Shown here: positions 26,065 to 35,460 of the stretch, piece by piece
How positions within the stretch are numbered: the first letter of the stretch is position 1
Layout: each line of letters starts with the position of its first letter
Assembly: GCA_041390825.1 (NCBI GenBank)
Contig: JAWKPF010000006.1
Coordinates: 62,001 to 126,000, forward strand
DNA from: Thermomicrobiales bacterium
Lineage (GTDB): Bacteria; Chloroflexota; Chloroflexia; Thermomicrobiales; UBA6265
Length of the DNA: 64,000 nucleotides
Direction: 5' to 3'
Position numbers and translations under genes: made by a program
The notes under the pieces: generated by a model
The model's input: only the letters and a program-made list of their open reading frames with translations
Databases searched by the model: none
What the model was told of the DNA's origin: nothing

Positions 26065-27669
26065 ATGGCGAATTGGCCCCGCAAGACGCGTTCGGTCACG
26101 ATCGATTACGACGTTTCCATTCCCATGCGGGATGGGGTGAAGCTCGCGGCCGATGTTTTCCGCCCAGCGGGAGGCGACAGATGGCCAGTAGTCATCATTC
26201 GCACGCCATACGACCGGCAGCTCGGATCTTCCTTCGGCATGCAGATGAACGCGGTGCAACTGGCGGCCGCGGGATACGCGGTCGTGGTGCAGGACGTGCG
26301 CGGACGCTTCGCCTCTGACGGCGACTTCTACCCGTTCGTCAACGAAGGGCAGGACGGGGTCGATTCGATCGCCTGGTGCGCGGAGCAACCATGGTCGACC
26401 GGCAAGGTCGGTTCCACCGGATCGAGCTATGTCGGGTTCGTGCAGGTGCTGGCCGCCAAAGAGCGCCCGGACGCCCTGAAAGCATGGGTGCCCGGAGTCA
26501 CCACGATCGACGCGCGCACTGGCTGGGTCTACGAAGGCGATGCGCTTTGCCTGGGATTCGACCTCTCCTGGGCACTCGGGCTGGCGAGTTCCGATCGGCG
26601 CACGCTCGATCCATCGTCGCTGCTTGACGCGCTGGAACACTGGAGCGAAACCACACGCGTTCCGATTTTGGACAATCCCCTCTTCCGGCAACCCTCCGGG
26701 CAATGGCTGTGCGACTGGGTGAGCAAACGAGACGATGCTGCGTACTGGGCGGCCCAATCGGGATTCGGCGTCGAGGAAAGCACGGCGCCGGCGTTGCAGA
26801 TCGGCGGATGGTACGACCTCTTCCATCATGGCTCTTTTGCGCTGCACGCCGCGCTGGCAGGCGGCAACGCGGGGAGCCAGCACCGCTTCGTGATGGGTCC
26901 GTGGGATCACGGACCGATGCCGCTCGCATCGGGATCGGGCACGTTCGATTTCGGGCCGCGCGCGGCGTTCGACCTCACCGCAGCGCAGCGGGAGTGGTTC
27001 GACTGGCTCTTGCATGAAGGCTCGGAACCGGACTGGCCGGCGAACCGCATGTTCATTACCGGAATCAATCGTTGGGAGAGCTTCGACGCCTGGCCACCAC
27101 CGGTCGAACCGATCGAGCTGGCGCTGGACGCCCATGGAACCTTGAGCGACCTTGGAATTGGATCCGGTGAAGCGGTCTTCACCACCGCTCCAGACGACCC
27201 TACCCCAACCGAAGGTGGCCGGCTCTGCTGCGCGCTCTACCTCCTGCCGGTTGGGTCACGCTGGCAGAACGCGCGTGCGAAACGGCCCGATGTGGTCCGC
27301 TTTGCGACCGAAGCCGAAAGCGAACCACGGTGGCTATTGGGACCGGTGACGGCGGACATCTGGTCGACCTCGGATCGGGAGATCGGCGATGTGCATGTGA
27401 CCCTGGTGGACATCGACCACCGTGGATCGAGCCGCTACCTGGCCGATGGAATCGCGCGCACGCATCTGGTTCCTGGCGAACCGGCGTGTTTCCACATCGA
27501 CCTCGGCCATGTGGGGCATGTGGTGCTGCCGGGCCATCGCCTGGGGATCGATGTGGCCGCGATGTCCTTTCCCCGTTTCGATGTGACCCCGACGGACGGC
27601 AGGTCCCGCCGGTCGATCCTCTTCGGCGGAGAGTTTCCCAGCATGCTGACGATCGGGACCCGCGAATAA
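26065..27669 (+). CDS. CocE/NonD family hydrolase (peptidase S15-like)
   Basis: A 534-residue alpha/beta hydrolase. The N-terminal fold has the family-defining IPMRDGVKLAADVFRP and VVIIRTPYDR, the oxyanion region VVVQDVRGRFASDGDF, and the nucleophile elbow GSTGSSYVGF with Ser near residue 121. The His is in MGPWDHGP. The C-terminal jelly roll (X-Pro dipeptidyl peptidase C-terminal domain) ends with HRLGIDVAAMSFPRFDV and the usual NP/GG-type tail. Known members hydrolyse cocaine, glutaryl-7-ACA and other esters or amides; no signal peptide is seen. GGGAGG lies 11-16 bases upstream of ATG 26065. Confidence 0.9.
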   Translation: MANWPRKTRSVTIDYDVSIPMRDGVKLAADVFRPAGGDRWPVVIIRTPYDRQLGSSFGMQMNAVQLAAAGYAVVVQDVRGRFASDGDFYPFVNEGQDGVDSIAWCAEQPWSTGKVGSTGSSYVGFVQVLAAKERPDALKAWVPGVTTIDARTGWVYEGDALCLGFDLSWALGLASSDRRTLDPSSLLDALEHWSETTRVPILDNPLFRQPSGQWLCDWVSKRDDAAYWAAQSGFGVEESTAPALQIGGWYDLFHHGSFALHAALAGGNAGSQHRFVMGPWDHGPMPLASGSGTFDFGPRAAFDLTAAQREWFDWLLHEGSEPDWPANRMFITGINRWESFDAWPPPVEPIELALDAHGTLSDLGIGSGEAVFTTAPDDPTPTEGGRLCCALYLLPVGSRWQNARAKRPDVVRFATEAESEPRWLLGPVTADIWSTSDREIGDVHVTLVDIDHRGSSRYLADGIARTHLVPGEPACFHIDLGHVGHVVLPGHRLGIDVAAMSFPRFDVTPTDGRSRRSILFGGEFPSMLTIGTRE

Positions 27670-27984
27670 CCCGCGTTCGCCCAGCGCGACCAGTGCGTTT
27701 CTGAGTCGAGAAGCTTCGTACGATTCAGCGGAGATCGCCGAAAGCGCGCCGGCTACCTGCGCGCAGATCTCGCCCCTGCGCAAAAACGCGCAATGCGCCA
27801 TCCAATTGCGCATCAGCCACCGAATCATTCCGGAAAAATTGCCCCCGGTCAGCAAAGAAGCCTACTTCCCATAACAGGAGTTTCGGTGTACGATGCGACC
27901 TACAGACATAACACACGTGGTTCCGTCGGAATGTCCCAGGGTTCACTTCGTCGATGTTCAGGGAATTCAGGAGGGCACACTCGT
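27670..27984. other. Intergenic region before the Cys-rich gene
   Basis: 315 bp with no gene resemblance. A short hairpin (GCGCAAT near 27788 with ATTGCGC near 27805) is the only structure noted. The right end has an AGGAGGG ribosome site for the gene at 27985. Confidence 0.4.
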
Positions 27985-29991
27985 ATGGACGATAGGCGCT
28001 TCGATTTACTGGCGCGTTCCCTCGCGGCGGGAGCGTCACGTCGCCTTGTGCTGAAAGGGCTACTGGGCGGACTGATTGGCGGCGTTGCCTTGGGAGGCGC
28101 TGGCAAGACGTTCGCGCAGGACGAAGAACCACCGATCGAGGAGGCACCGCCGAGTCAGGAACCGGTTGTAGAGGAAATTCCACCAGCGGAACAGCCGGTC
28201 GTCGAAGGCGAACCGCCACCAGCGGAAGCACCGCCAGCAGAACCTCCGCCAACAGAAGCACCACCGGCGGAAACTCCGCCGGCAGAAGTGCCACCAGCCC
28301 AGGATCCGCCGGCAGAACCGGCGGTCGTCGAAGGCACACCGGCCGATCCGGCCACTGCCCCGCCCGCGCTTGTCTGTGGCGAAGGGTGGACGCCATGCGA
28401 GACGCTTTGTTGCGAACCGGGCTGGCGCTGTTGCGGCGTCTACTGCATACCCGACCAGGAAGACTCGTGTTGCAGTGACAGCGAGTGCTCCGTCTGCGAG
28501 ATCTGCAGCCTGGATGGTGTTTGCTATCCCGTGTGCGATTACGCCGAGCTGGAGTGCTGCGTCGATGAAAAGACCGGATACTTCACCTGCGCCGAATGCT
28601 GCCGCGACGATCCGAGTTGTGAGCCCGTCATCGACTGTGAGTTCTGTCACAGCATCAATCAAGAGTGCTGTGTCGATGACAAGCACCGGGTCACGTGCGG
28701 ATACTGTTGTGACGACAGTGACTGCGCCAAGTGGGGTTCGTGCCATACCTGCTACGGCGGGTACTGCCTGAGCTGCTTCGATCAGACCGATGGCACTGCG
28801 CCGATCTGCGCGATCGATTCCTGCGGCCACTCCGTTGCCGCTGGCAGCGACTCGAGCAGTTATTGCGTGCAATGCTGCGAGGACTACCAATGCCCGCCAT
28901 GCCATCGCTGCAACGGCGGTTGGTGCGAATACGCCTGTGGCGGGGACGAGCAATGCTGCACCCTCGAGGAGATCGGGCCGGCCGGAGTGATCAACGGCGG
29001 CTATTGCGCGCAATGCTGCAGTTATGAAGACTGCGGCGACTGCGAAGACTGCTACGACGGCCACTGCCGGTACCGGTGCGACAAAGGCGAGACTTGCTGC
29101 CACGGCGAGTACTGCGCGTACGAGCATGAGGGTTGCTGCGGGGTCCTGGGTGACTGGTGCAACGATGTCCTGCCGTCCGATAACCTGAACGGCTACTGCT
29201 GCGACGGGCTCGTCTGCTGCTACGACGAGAAATCCAAGAGCGGCTCTTGCGCCGAATGCTGCGGTGACTGGGACTGCGACGGCGGGTACTGCTGCGGCGG
29301 CGTCTGCCATCGAGAGTGCTGCGATGACAAGGACTGCGACGGCGGGTACTGCACTGACGACGGCTACTGCTTCCAATGCCGCGACAACTACGACTGCGGC
29401 AAGGGCGAAATCTGCTGTGATAACTACTGCGTCAGCGGGTACGAGTGCTGCTATTACGACTTACCCGATCCGGTCAACTGCGGCGACTGCGGGACCTGCT
29501 TCGAGTTCTCGTGCCGGCCGACCGGCGTCGAGCTCTACGGCGCCTGCTTCCCCATGGAAGTCGCCGCAGCAGACGACAGCACCCCGCAGCTCAACTGCTG
29601 CGACGGCCTGGTCTGTTGCGATAGCCACAAGTACGGTCTGGTCTGTCTCGAGTGTTGCGCCGATGCGGATTGCGCGGATGGCTGCTACTGCGACGACGGA
29701 TTCTGCTCGTGCCCGTGCTGGAGCGACAAGGACTGCGCCGACGGCACGTGCTGCTGCAAGAACGGATCGTGCTCGGCGGACTGCTGTCCGACACCGAAGC
29801 CGCCGAAGCCACCTGCGCCACCCAAGCCAAGCTCGGGACCAGTCACCACGTTGCCAGCTACGGGCAGTGGCGACTCGCAGAAGGGAAGCGGTTGGTTTGG
29901 CGCTGCCGCGCTGGGCGCCGCAGCCGCCTTCTGGGCCAGCCGGAAGTTGAGAGAAGATCAAACGTCCGAGGCGCCCACTCCCGAGGAGTAG
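27985..29991 (+). CDS. Tat-exported Cys-rich surface protein with LPATG-type sorting signal
   Basis: A 668-residue protein I cannot place in a named family. Order of parts: Tat-like signal (GASRRLVLKGLLGG, then hydrophobic, ending KTFAQDEEP); a Pro/Glu/Ala linker of about 80 residues with PPAE repeats; then some 490 residues with 106 cysteines, arranged in CC-rich repeats such as CCSDSECSVCEIC, CAECCGDWDCDGGYCC and ECCDDKDCDGGYC, resembling Dickkopf-type or disulfide-rich modules. It ends with a PKPPKPPAPPKP linker, the motif LPATG, a hydrophobic stretch (WFGAAALGAAAAFW) and a charged tail: a sortase anchor. ATG 27985 has AGGAGGG upstream. A perfect hairpin follows. Likely a cell-wall-attached, disulfide- or metal-rich surface protein. 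Confidence 0.8.
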   Translation: MDDRRFDLLARSLAAGASRRLVLKGLLGGLIGGVALGGAGKTFAQDEEPPIEEAPPSQEPVVEEIPPAEQPVVEGEPPPAEAPPAEPPPTEAPPAETPPAEVPPAQDPPAEPAVVEGTPADPATAPPALVCGEGWTPCETLCCEPGWRCCGVYCIPDQEDSCCSDSECSVCEICSLDGVCYPVCDYAELECCVDEKTGYFTCAECCRDDPSCEPVIDCEFCHSINQECCVDDKHRVTCGYCCDDSDCAKWGSCHTCYGGYCLSCFDQTDGTAPICAIDSCGHSVAAGSDSSSYCVQCCEDYQCPPCHRCNGGWCEYACGGDEQCCTLEEIGPAGVINGGYCAQCCSYEDCGDCEDCYDGHCRYRCDKGETCCHGEYCAYEHEGCCGVLGDWCNDVLPSDNLNGYCCDGLVCCYDEKSKSGSCAECCGDWDCDGGYCCGGVCHRECCDDKDCDGGYCTDDGYCFQCRDNYDCGKGEICCDNYCVSGYECCYYDLPDPVNCGDCGTCFEFSCRPTGVELYGACFPMEVAAADDSTPQLNCCDGLVCCDSHKYGLVCLECCADADCADGCYCDDGFCSCPCWSDKDCADGTCCCKNGSCSADCCPTPKPPKPPAPPKPSSGPVTTLPATGSGDSQKGSGWFGAAALGAAAAFWASRKLREDQTSEAPTPEE

Positions 29992-30023
29992 ACCGCCAAA
30001 GGGTCGAGAGGAACATCATTCAG

Positions 30024-30053
30024 GAAACGGCCGCCCGATCGGGCGGCCGTTTC
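30024..30053. terminator. Bidirectional hairpin terminator
   Basis: A perfect 30-bp palindrome (GAAACGGCCGCCCGA and its complement), 32 bp past the Cys-rich gene stop and 30 bp from the end of the convergent hydrolase. AAA on one side and TTTC on the other are part of the stem. Confidence 0.8.
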
Positions 30054-30083
30054 AGTGTGTTCGAGATCGGCGCTGCGCTCCCC

Positions 30084-31052
30084 CTACTCCGTGGGAAAGC
30101 GGCCCGCATCGACATCGTCGATGAAGTCGATCAGACCGTCCCGGTAGGTCTCGTAGTCGTCATACATGGCCAGATGGCTGCCAGTTGGGCAAGAGAGAAA
30201 GCGTCCGTTGGGTAACGTTTCGGCCATCCATCGCATGTGGGCGGGATCCATCGTGTCGTACTGGGCGCCGATGACGAGCGTTGGCGTCTCGATCGTCGGG
30301 AGATCGCCGGTGCGGTCCCAATCGAGCAGCTTGCCGCCCAGGCCGAGTTCGCTCGGTCCCTGCATAGGGATGTAGATCTTGGGATTGATATGCCCGAGAC
30401 CGCGATTGACCGGGTCGGGCCATTCCTCCGCCGGCATGCGCAAGACATGATGGACGTAGTGGTGCTCCATCAGGAGCTCCATGAAACGCGGATTCTCGTA
30501 ATCCTCCGCGGCTTCGAACGCTTTGATCTCGGCCAGCGCGTCCTGATCCATAGCCGGCATCAAGACCTCATGCGCATAGGTGTTGTAGGCCGATCCACTG
30601 GCCATCATGTTGGAGATGATGAGGCCCTTGATGTGCTCCTGGTGGGCGAGCGCGTACTCCATCGCCAGCACCCCGCCCCAGGACGAGCCCAGCAGATAGA
30701 AATTGTCCTTGTCGAGTCCGAGCGCCTGGCGAACCTGTTCCACTTCGTCGACGAAGCGGTCGATCTCCCACAGGTCAGGATCGTCCGGCTGGTCGCTATA
30801 GAAGGACCCGAGCTGATCGTAGTAGTAGTACTCGATACTCGCGGCGGGGAGATAGCTATCGAAGACCTCGAAGTACTCATGGGTCGAACCGGGGCCGCCA
30901 TGCAGCAGCAGGAGCTTCTTGGTGGGATTGTTCCCGACGCGCTTGGTCCAGACCTTGAACTCCCCTTTCGGGGTGTCGATGGGAATCATCTTGACCCCAC
31001 CGGAGAGGAGATCGTCTCGGCCGGTATTGTCGAGATAGGCGTTCGTTGTCAT
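30084..31052 (-). CDS. Proline iminopeptidase-family alpha/beta hydrolase
   Basis: A 322-residue serine hydrolase of the peptidase S33 family, which removes N-terminal proline or other residues from peptides. Motifs: LLLLHGGPGSTHEYF (the HGGPG oxyanion segment), YYYYDQLGSFYSDQP, the nucleophile elbow LLGSSWGGVLAMEYA, and a C-terminal His in SCPTGSHLAMYDD with Asp in VIGAQYDTMDPAH. These match proline iminopeptidase and tricorn-interacting factor F1-like enzymes. I chose ATG 31052 because AGCAGGAGACTCC lies just before it; an ATG 33 bases upstream is possible. No signal peptide. It is divergent from the Tat-exported FAD oxidase. Confidence 0.88.
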   Translation of the reverse strand: MTTNAYLDNTGRDDLLSGGVKMIPIDTPKGEFKVWTKRVGNNPTKKLLLLHGGPGSTHEYFEVFDSYLPAASIEYYYYDQLGSFYSDQPDDPDLWEIDRFVDEVEQVRQALGLDKDNFYLLGSSWGGVLAMEYALAHQEHIKGLIISNMMASGSAYNTYAHEVLMPAMDQDALAEIKAFEAAEDYENPRFMELLMEHHYVHHVLRMPAEEWPDPVNRGLGHINPKIYIPMQGPSELGLGGKLLDWDRTGDLPTIETPTLVIGAQYDTMDPAHMRWMAETLPNGRFLSCPTGSHLAMYDDYETYRDGLIDFIDDVDAGRFPTE

Positions 31053-31283
31053 GGAGTCTCCTGCTTGGGAAGTCATTCGCGTCACAACTTGGCGGTCTCA
31101 GAATCGAGCGCCGATCCATGGTACTGCGAAGCGCCTGATCGAGTAACGGCTCACCATCGTGCCGCAACACCCCTCCGGGCATGCCCTGGGAACGTGCTAG
31201 CCTACCGGATCGAATCCGGTTCCCACAGGCTCGGCCGCTCGTCTTCCCTGGGCGACCTGCGGAAGAATGGAGGATCACAGCCA

Positions 31284-32855
31284 ATGGACCACACCACGAA
31301 CCGGCGAACGTTGCTGCGTGCCGGAAGCGTCGCTATCGGAGCGGTTGCCGCGCACACGACCGGTTTTGGATCGTTCGCGCAAGGAACGCCCCTGCCCGAA
31401 GCGCTGGTCTACCCATCCGATCCGCGCTACGCGGATCTGCGGCATGGCTTCAATCTCCGCTGGGTGGGATCGCCCGCCTATATCGCGCTGTGCAGCACAA
31501 CCCCCGAGGTCCAGCAGGTCGTTCAGGATGCGGTCGACAAACAGTTGCGCATCACCGTCCGCAGCGGTGGGCATTGCTACGAGGATTTCGCAGTTGGCAA
31601 CAACGGCGGAGTGATCGTCGATATGTCGCAGATGAACGGGGTGACGAAGGATGCGTCTGGCCGATACGTGATCGATGCCGGCGCGCGGCTCATGGATGTC
31701 TACACCACGCTCGCTCAACAGTACGGCGTCACGATTCCGGGTGGAACCTGCGGCACGGTCGGCGCCGGCGGCCACATCTCCGGTGGCGGGTATGGGCTAC
31801 TTTCGCGGTTGTACGGGTTGACCGTCGACTATCTCGACGCGGTGGAAATCGTGTACGTCACCGCCGAAGGACGCGCCGAAACGATCGTTGCCAGCAAGAA
31901 CTCCTCCGACCCGGACGAGCAGGATCTGCTCTGGGGTCACACCGGCGGTGGCGGCGGGAACTTCGGGATCGTGACCCGCTTCCTCATGCGCGATCTACCG
32001 CCCGCGCCCGAACAGGCGCATATCTTCTTCCACGCCTTCGACTGGCCGGCCCTCGGCGAAACGGGGTTCCGCACGCTGGTGCAAAACTACGGCAACTTCA
32101 TGGCCGAGAACAGCGGCGTGGACAGCCCGTTCAAGGGTCTCTTCCCCGGACTCGCGGTTCCGCAAGCCGGCGGGCAGATCGGACTCTTCGGACAATACGT
32201 TGGCGACCAACCCGACCTGCTGGATCAGTATGCGCAGGCGGTCGAAGCCGGGTTGCCGGCGCCGAGCGCGAATTCCGGCGTGCGGGCGCTTCCCCATCTT
32301 CTCGCGCAGTCGTCGGACTTCTCCACCCTCCCTTGGCTCGAAGCAACCAGGAACTCGAGCGGCAGCGGACCGGAGCAGCGCGGGAAATACAAATCGTCCT
32401 ACATGATCGAACCGTTCCCGGACGCGCAGATCGACGTCATGCTCGAGTACTTCTTGCATTCGAACTTTTCCAGTCCCCAGGCGGTCCTGGGAATCGACGG
32501 CTATGGCTGCCAGATCAACGCGGTCGATCCCGCGGCGACCGCCGTGCCGCAACGTTCGTCGATCCTCAAGCTGCAGTTCCAGACATACTGGACCGATCCC
32601 GCTGATGACGATGCCAATCTGGAGTGGATTCGGTCGTTCTATACCGCGATGTACGGCGAACAGGGCCCGATGCCGGATGCAGTCATGGACGGCTGTTATG
32701 TGAACTACCCCGATGTCGACCTGGTCGACTGGCCAACCCTCTATTACAAGGACAACTATCCCCGGCTTCAACGGGTCAAGGCCCGCTGGGACCCCCTGAA
32801 CATCTTCAACTACGCACAGTCGATCGAGTTGCCCAGCGCCGCGCCTGCGAGCTGA
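31284..32855 (+). CDS. Tat-exported FAD oxidase with bicovalent-flavin motifs
   Basis: A 523-residue berberine-bridge-like oxidase. A twin-arginine signal begins it (TNRRTLLRAGSVAIGA, ending SFAQGTP). The FAD domain has VRSGGHCYEDF with His near 97 and GGTCGTVGAGGH with Cys near 156: the two positions that attach FAD both through histidine and cysteine in glucooligosaccharide, hexose and aclacinomycin oxidases. GGGGGNFGIVTRF follows. The C-terminus ends with the BBE segment RWDPLNIFNYAQSI. Bicovalent members have open active sites and oxidise sugars or bulky alcohols. GGAGGATCACAGCCA precedes ATG 31284. It is the only one of the window's three FAD_binding_4 oxidases with an export signal. Confidence 0.88.
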   Translation: MDHTTNRRTLLRAGSVAIGAVAAHTTGFGSFAQGTPLPEALVYPSDPRYADLRHGFNLRWVGSPAYIALCSTTPEVQQVVQDAVDKQLRITVRSGGHCYEDFAVGNNGGVIVDMSQMNGVTKDASGRYVIDAGARLMDVYTTLAQQYGVTIPGGTCGTVGAGGHISGGGYGLLSRLYGLTVDYLDAVEIVYVTAEGRAETIVASKNSSDPDEQDLLWGHTGGGGGNFGIVTRFLMRDLPPAPEQAHIFFHAFDWPALGETGFRTLVQNYGNFMAENSGVDSPFKGLFPGLAVPQAGGQIGLFGQYVGDQPDLLDQYAQAVEAGLPAPSANSGVRALPHLLAQSSDFSTLPWLEATRNSSGSGPEQRGKYKSSYMIEPFPDAQIDVMLEYFLHSNFSSPQAVLGIDGYGCQINAVDPAATAVPQRSSILKLQFQTYWTDPADDDANLEWIRSFYTAMYGEQGPMPDAVMDGCYVNYPDVDLVDWPTLYYKDNYPRLQRVKARWDPLNIFNYAQSIELPSAAPAS

Positions 32856-33033
32856 CCGGCTGTTCTCATGCTCTCGGACCAGCTCTGGCGGCCCCTCGGC
32901 CTGCGTACGTACGCGCGGGTTGTGACTCTCAGGCCGTTGACGAAGCGCAGCAAATCGGGTAAAGAAGAAGCACCAGCGGTCCCGCTGTCCGTCTCCGCAC
33001 AAACCGATATGCCTTCGCAAAAGGGGGGAAACG

Positions 33034-33513
33034 ATGCGAAGACTCCTGCTCGCCCTGGCGCTCATGTGCGCGCTCGGCGTGTCGCTCACCGGGATGCAAT
33101 CGGCTGCGGCCGAGGACGCGTCCACAGGCCCGATCGTGATCACGGTGCATCTGGCCAATTGCCCGATCGATGACGTGAATTCCGATCTCGGGCTCTACGA
33201 GGCTTGTCATGGCAACGCGCTTGCCGGCGAAAGCTTGTCGCTGAGCAGTCAGCAAACTGAGCCGCTTGCCTTTGCTACTGACGATGCCGGCGTCGGCGTT
33301 GCGGAGGTCGATCTGGACTCGATCGACCAGGTGATTCTGTCGGCCGATCCGGAATTGAACGGCGCGACCGCAGGTTATGCCTATTGCTCCGACCAGACCG
33401 ATGGCTCGGTGCTCTTCGACAGCCCGCTGGTGGCGGGTGACGCGATTCCACTGTTCACGGTGAATGCCGGTCAGCAGATCGTGTGCGACTGGTACGTCTA
33501 CTCCGCGGGGTAG
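33034..33513 (+). CDS. Secreted hypothetical protein
   Basis: A 159-residue protein with a Sec-type signal peptide (RRLLLALALMCALGVSLTG, cleavage near SAAAED). The mature part has five cysteines (ANCPIDD, YEACHG, YAYCSDQ, VCDWYV and one more in the signal region) and alternating hydrophobic strands such as IVITVHLANC and GQQIVCDWYVY. It resembles small Thermomicrobia-type exported proteins with an immunoglobulin-like fold but I cannot name a family. AAAGGGGGG lies just before the ATG. It is 178 bp downstream of the FAD oxidase. Confidence 0.7.
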   Translation: MRRLLLALALMCALGVSLTGMQSAAAEDASTGPIVITVHLANCPIDDVNSDLGLYEACHGNALAGESLSLSSQQTEPLAFATDDAGVGVAEVDLDSIDQVILSADPELNGATAGYAYCSDQTDGSVLFDSPLVAGDAIPLFTVNAGQQIVCDWYVYSAG

Positions 33514-34395
33514 ACCGTTGCAGGTGTTCTGGCAACGTGAATTCTGCTGGTCATGGGATGACACGTCCTTTGTTCTCGACGTCGGAGCAGCCAGGTGAAG
33601 GACCTCGAAAGCGTTCCGGGAGCCTGAGCTCGCGATCCCGAATCCACACGGCACATGCGGCGCGAGTCGATCGGCTCGCGCCGCGTGCTGTGCAGAGCGC
33701 AGTGACAGTCGACAGCCGAGCAGGTCATGAGTCCATCTCATCAACCGGCGATGCGCGGACGTCTGGGCAGGAGTAGGATGGGGACCGCAGCCGAGACTGG
33801 TTTCGGCGGAGGTTTCCATGGTCGTTGCTCAATCTACCCAACACATGGGCAACATGGCTGGTGGCAGGGATGCGCGGAGCTGGACGAGCCGGGCTACGAC
33901 CCGTTCGGCCCGGAAGGCGCGAACCTGAACCTGATCGTGAGCAGCGACGCCGCCGATCCGGTGAGCGGCTCGGTGCCGCACCGGTCGTATCTGTGCGAGA
34001 TACGGATGGCTCGCTCGTTCGAGTCTTCGCGGCGTACCGGGGAGCTCGCGAACGAGACGCATGCTGGTTGGCCGCATGCGTTCAGGTTGCGCCGGCGGGA
34101 GTCGGGACCAGACTGAAGCCAGGGACTCACATCTCCGAGGCAGGGCTTTCTGGCAATGGAGTGAATTGTCAGGAACCGGTGTTATCGGCCTGCGGCCGAT
34201 CGCAGGACACGGAGGTCCTGCGCTACGCACGAATGACTGGGTGCGCAGGTGACCGCAGGACAGGGAAGCGGAACCGCTACGAACGGATTCTCGGGCGGCC
34301 GGGTCTTGACAGGGCAGTGCATGGGTGTATGTTGATGGTGTCTCCCGGTGAGCGTTCACCAAATCGTTGTCGCATCATTCACGAAGGAGTCCCCC
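33514..34395. other. Gene-poor region with a possible degraded coding remnant and palindromes
   Basis: No intact gene. Between about 33818 and 34110 three plus-strand frames each carry short protein-like stretches (AELDEPGYDPFGPEGANLNL, then VVSVRDTDGSLVRVFA), as if one gene has suffered several indels; this is weak. From 34176 to 34262 there is a palindromic element (ATCGGCC/GGCCGAT, then GCAGGAC/GTCCTGC) like that at 35593. The ribosome site AAGGAG for the next gene lies at 34384-34389. Confidence 0.4.
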
Positions 34396-34704
34396 ATGCG
34401 CGTGATCATCATTAGTCGACCCAAGTTTCCACCGCCACCCGAAATGATGTCACCGCTGATGGACGCCTTTGCTGACTGGCGCGCGCGGTACAAACCGATC
34501 ATGGAAAGCTTTGACTTCTTTGTCGCCGGGGGAGGCGGCTGCGGCATCGTCAATGCGCCGGACGACGCCACCCTGGCGACGATGATGATGGAGTATCCCT
34601 GGTCTCCGTTCAGCGAGGTCGAGGTAGAGCTCTTGATCGACGGAGACCTTGCCTTGGCCCAATACCGAGACTTCATCCGGCAGCAGTTCGGCGCGCCAAG
34701 CTAG
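34396..34704 (+). CDS. Small DUF3303-like (ferredoxin-fold) hypothetical protein
   Basis: A 102-residue protein starting MRVIIISRPKFPPPPEMM and ending EVELLIDGDLALAQYRDFI. The pattern (a first strand, a helix with an Arg-rich WRARYKPI, a central AGGGGCGIVNAPDD and a last strand before YRDF) resembles the dimeric alpha-beta barrel proteins that include DUF3303 and muconolactone isomerase-like families. It has no signal peptide and no obvious catalytic residue. AAGGAG lies seven bases upstream of the ATG. It is convergent with the SRPBCC gene, 15 bp apart. Confidence 0.65.
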   Translation: MRVIIISRPKFPPPPEMMSPLMDAFADWRARYKPIMESFDFFVAGGGGCGIVNAPDDATLATMMMEYPWSPFSEVEVELLIDGDLALAQYRDFIRQQFGAPS

Positions 34705-34719
34705 GACATTTGGTGTCGC

Positions 34720-35163
34720 CTATTGCTCGGCGAGTTGTTTGAGCGCAACCAGCGCAGGCGGCCAACCCTCTTCGAACATCCCTGCCCATTCTGGGGCGGT
34801 GGTGATGTCGACTGCGAGTCTGGTCGCGCCGTTGTCGCCGGTGAAGGTATAGGTTTCGGTAGAGCCGATCCACTCTTTGGCCATGTCGCTCTCGCGGTCT
34901 TCGCTGCCATCCTCGAGCAGGACGGCAATGTGTTCCACCGCGACCTTTGCGTACGGGTCGAGCTCGATGACTTCCCCGAGGGTGCCGCCCTCGCTATCCG
35001 CGCCGTTGAACCGGATCTGCGCGCCCTGCGTCCACTCGCCCCGGTAGGTCGATCCTGGCCATGAAGCGCTGACCCATTTGGTGTAGGTCTCATTGCCGAG
35101 CATGGTGTCCCAGACCTTTTGCGGTGTGGCGTCGATGACCGTTTCGAAATGCAGTGTTTTCAT
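34720..35163 (-). CDS. SRPBCC (AHSA1-like) domain protein
   Basis: A 147-residue protein of the START/SRPBCC fold, activator-of-Hsp90-ATPase-homologue type. It starts MKTLHFETVIDATPQKVWDT, with the usual first strand and helix, then TYTKWVSASWPGSTYRGEW, and ends with a long helix EMFEEGWPPALVALKQLAEQ-like (GMFEEGWPPALVALKQLAEQ). Such proteins bind hydrophobic ligands; in bacteria many are paired with ArsR-type regulators, but none is seen here. GAGGAGG lies just upstream of ATG 35163. Confidence 0.85.
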   Translation of the reverse strand: MKTLHFETVIDATPQKVWDTMLGNETYTKWVSASWPGSTYRGEWTQGAQIRFNGADSEGGTLGEVIELDPYAKVAVEHIAVLLEDGSEDRESDMAKEWIGSTETYTFTGDNGATRLAVDITTAPEWAGMFEEGWPPALVALKQLAEQ

Positions 35164-35232
35164 GACTTGCCTCCTCATCCTGGTTGTACACGCCGTACAG
35201 GTAGTAGTCGCGCAGAATGGTTGGGTTTCGAC

Positions 35233-35460
35233 ATGGACCTGTTGGGCGAACTGGAAAAGCTGGCGGAAGTGACGGATCCGAGGCTGCGGCGACGGGCGGA
35301 GATCCGGTTCGTGCGGAAGCTGGAGTCGGGACGGTATCCGGTGCTCTTTTCGGAGGAGCTGAAGGAGGAGCGGACGTTGATGGAGATCCGCGATTCGAGT
35401 GAGATGGCGCGGACGATTGTGCGGTTGAGCGAGGAGAGCCAGAAGGTGGTGGGGCGTTGA
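35233..35460 (+). CDS. Small charged helical hypothetical protein
   Basis: A 75-residue, highly charged and mostly helical protein (LLGELEKLAEVTDPRLRRRA, then RFVRKLESGRYPVLF and a last helix MARTIVRLSEESQKVVG). I do not recognise it. It contains no signal peptide or membrane segment. The reading frame opens further upstream, but protein-like sequence starts at ATG 35233. A hairpin terminator overlaps its stop codon, which supports it being a real gene. It is divergent from the SRPBCC gene. Confidence 0.5.
   Translation: MDLLGELEKLAEVTDPRLRRRAEIRFVRKLESGRYPVLFSEELKEERTLMEIRDSSEMARTIVRLSEESQKVVGR

Noticed and set aside
30237..31283. Upstream extension of the FAD oxidase by about 350 codons
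   Set aside because: Antisense to the aminopeptidase gene; the Tat signal and ribosome site place the start at 31284.
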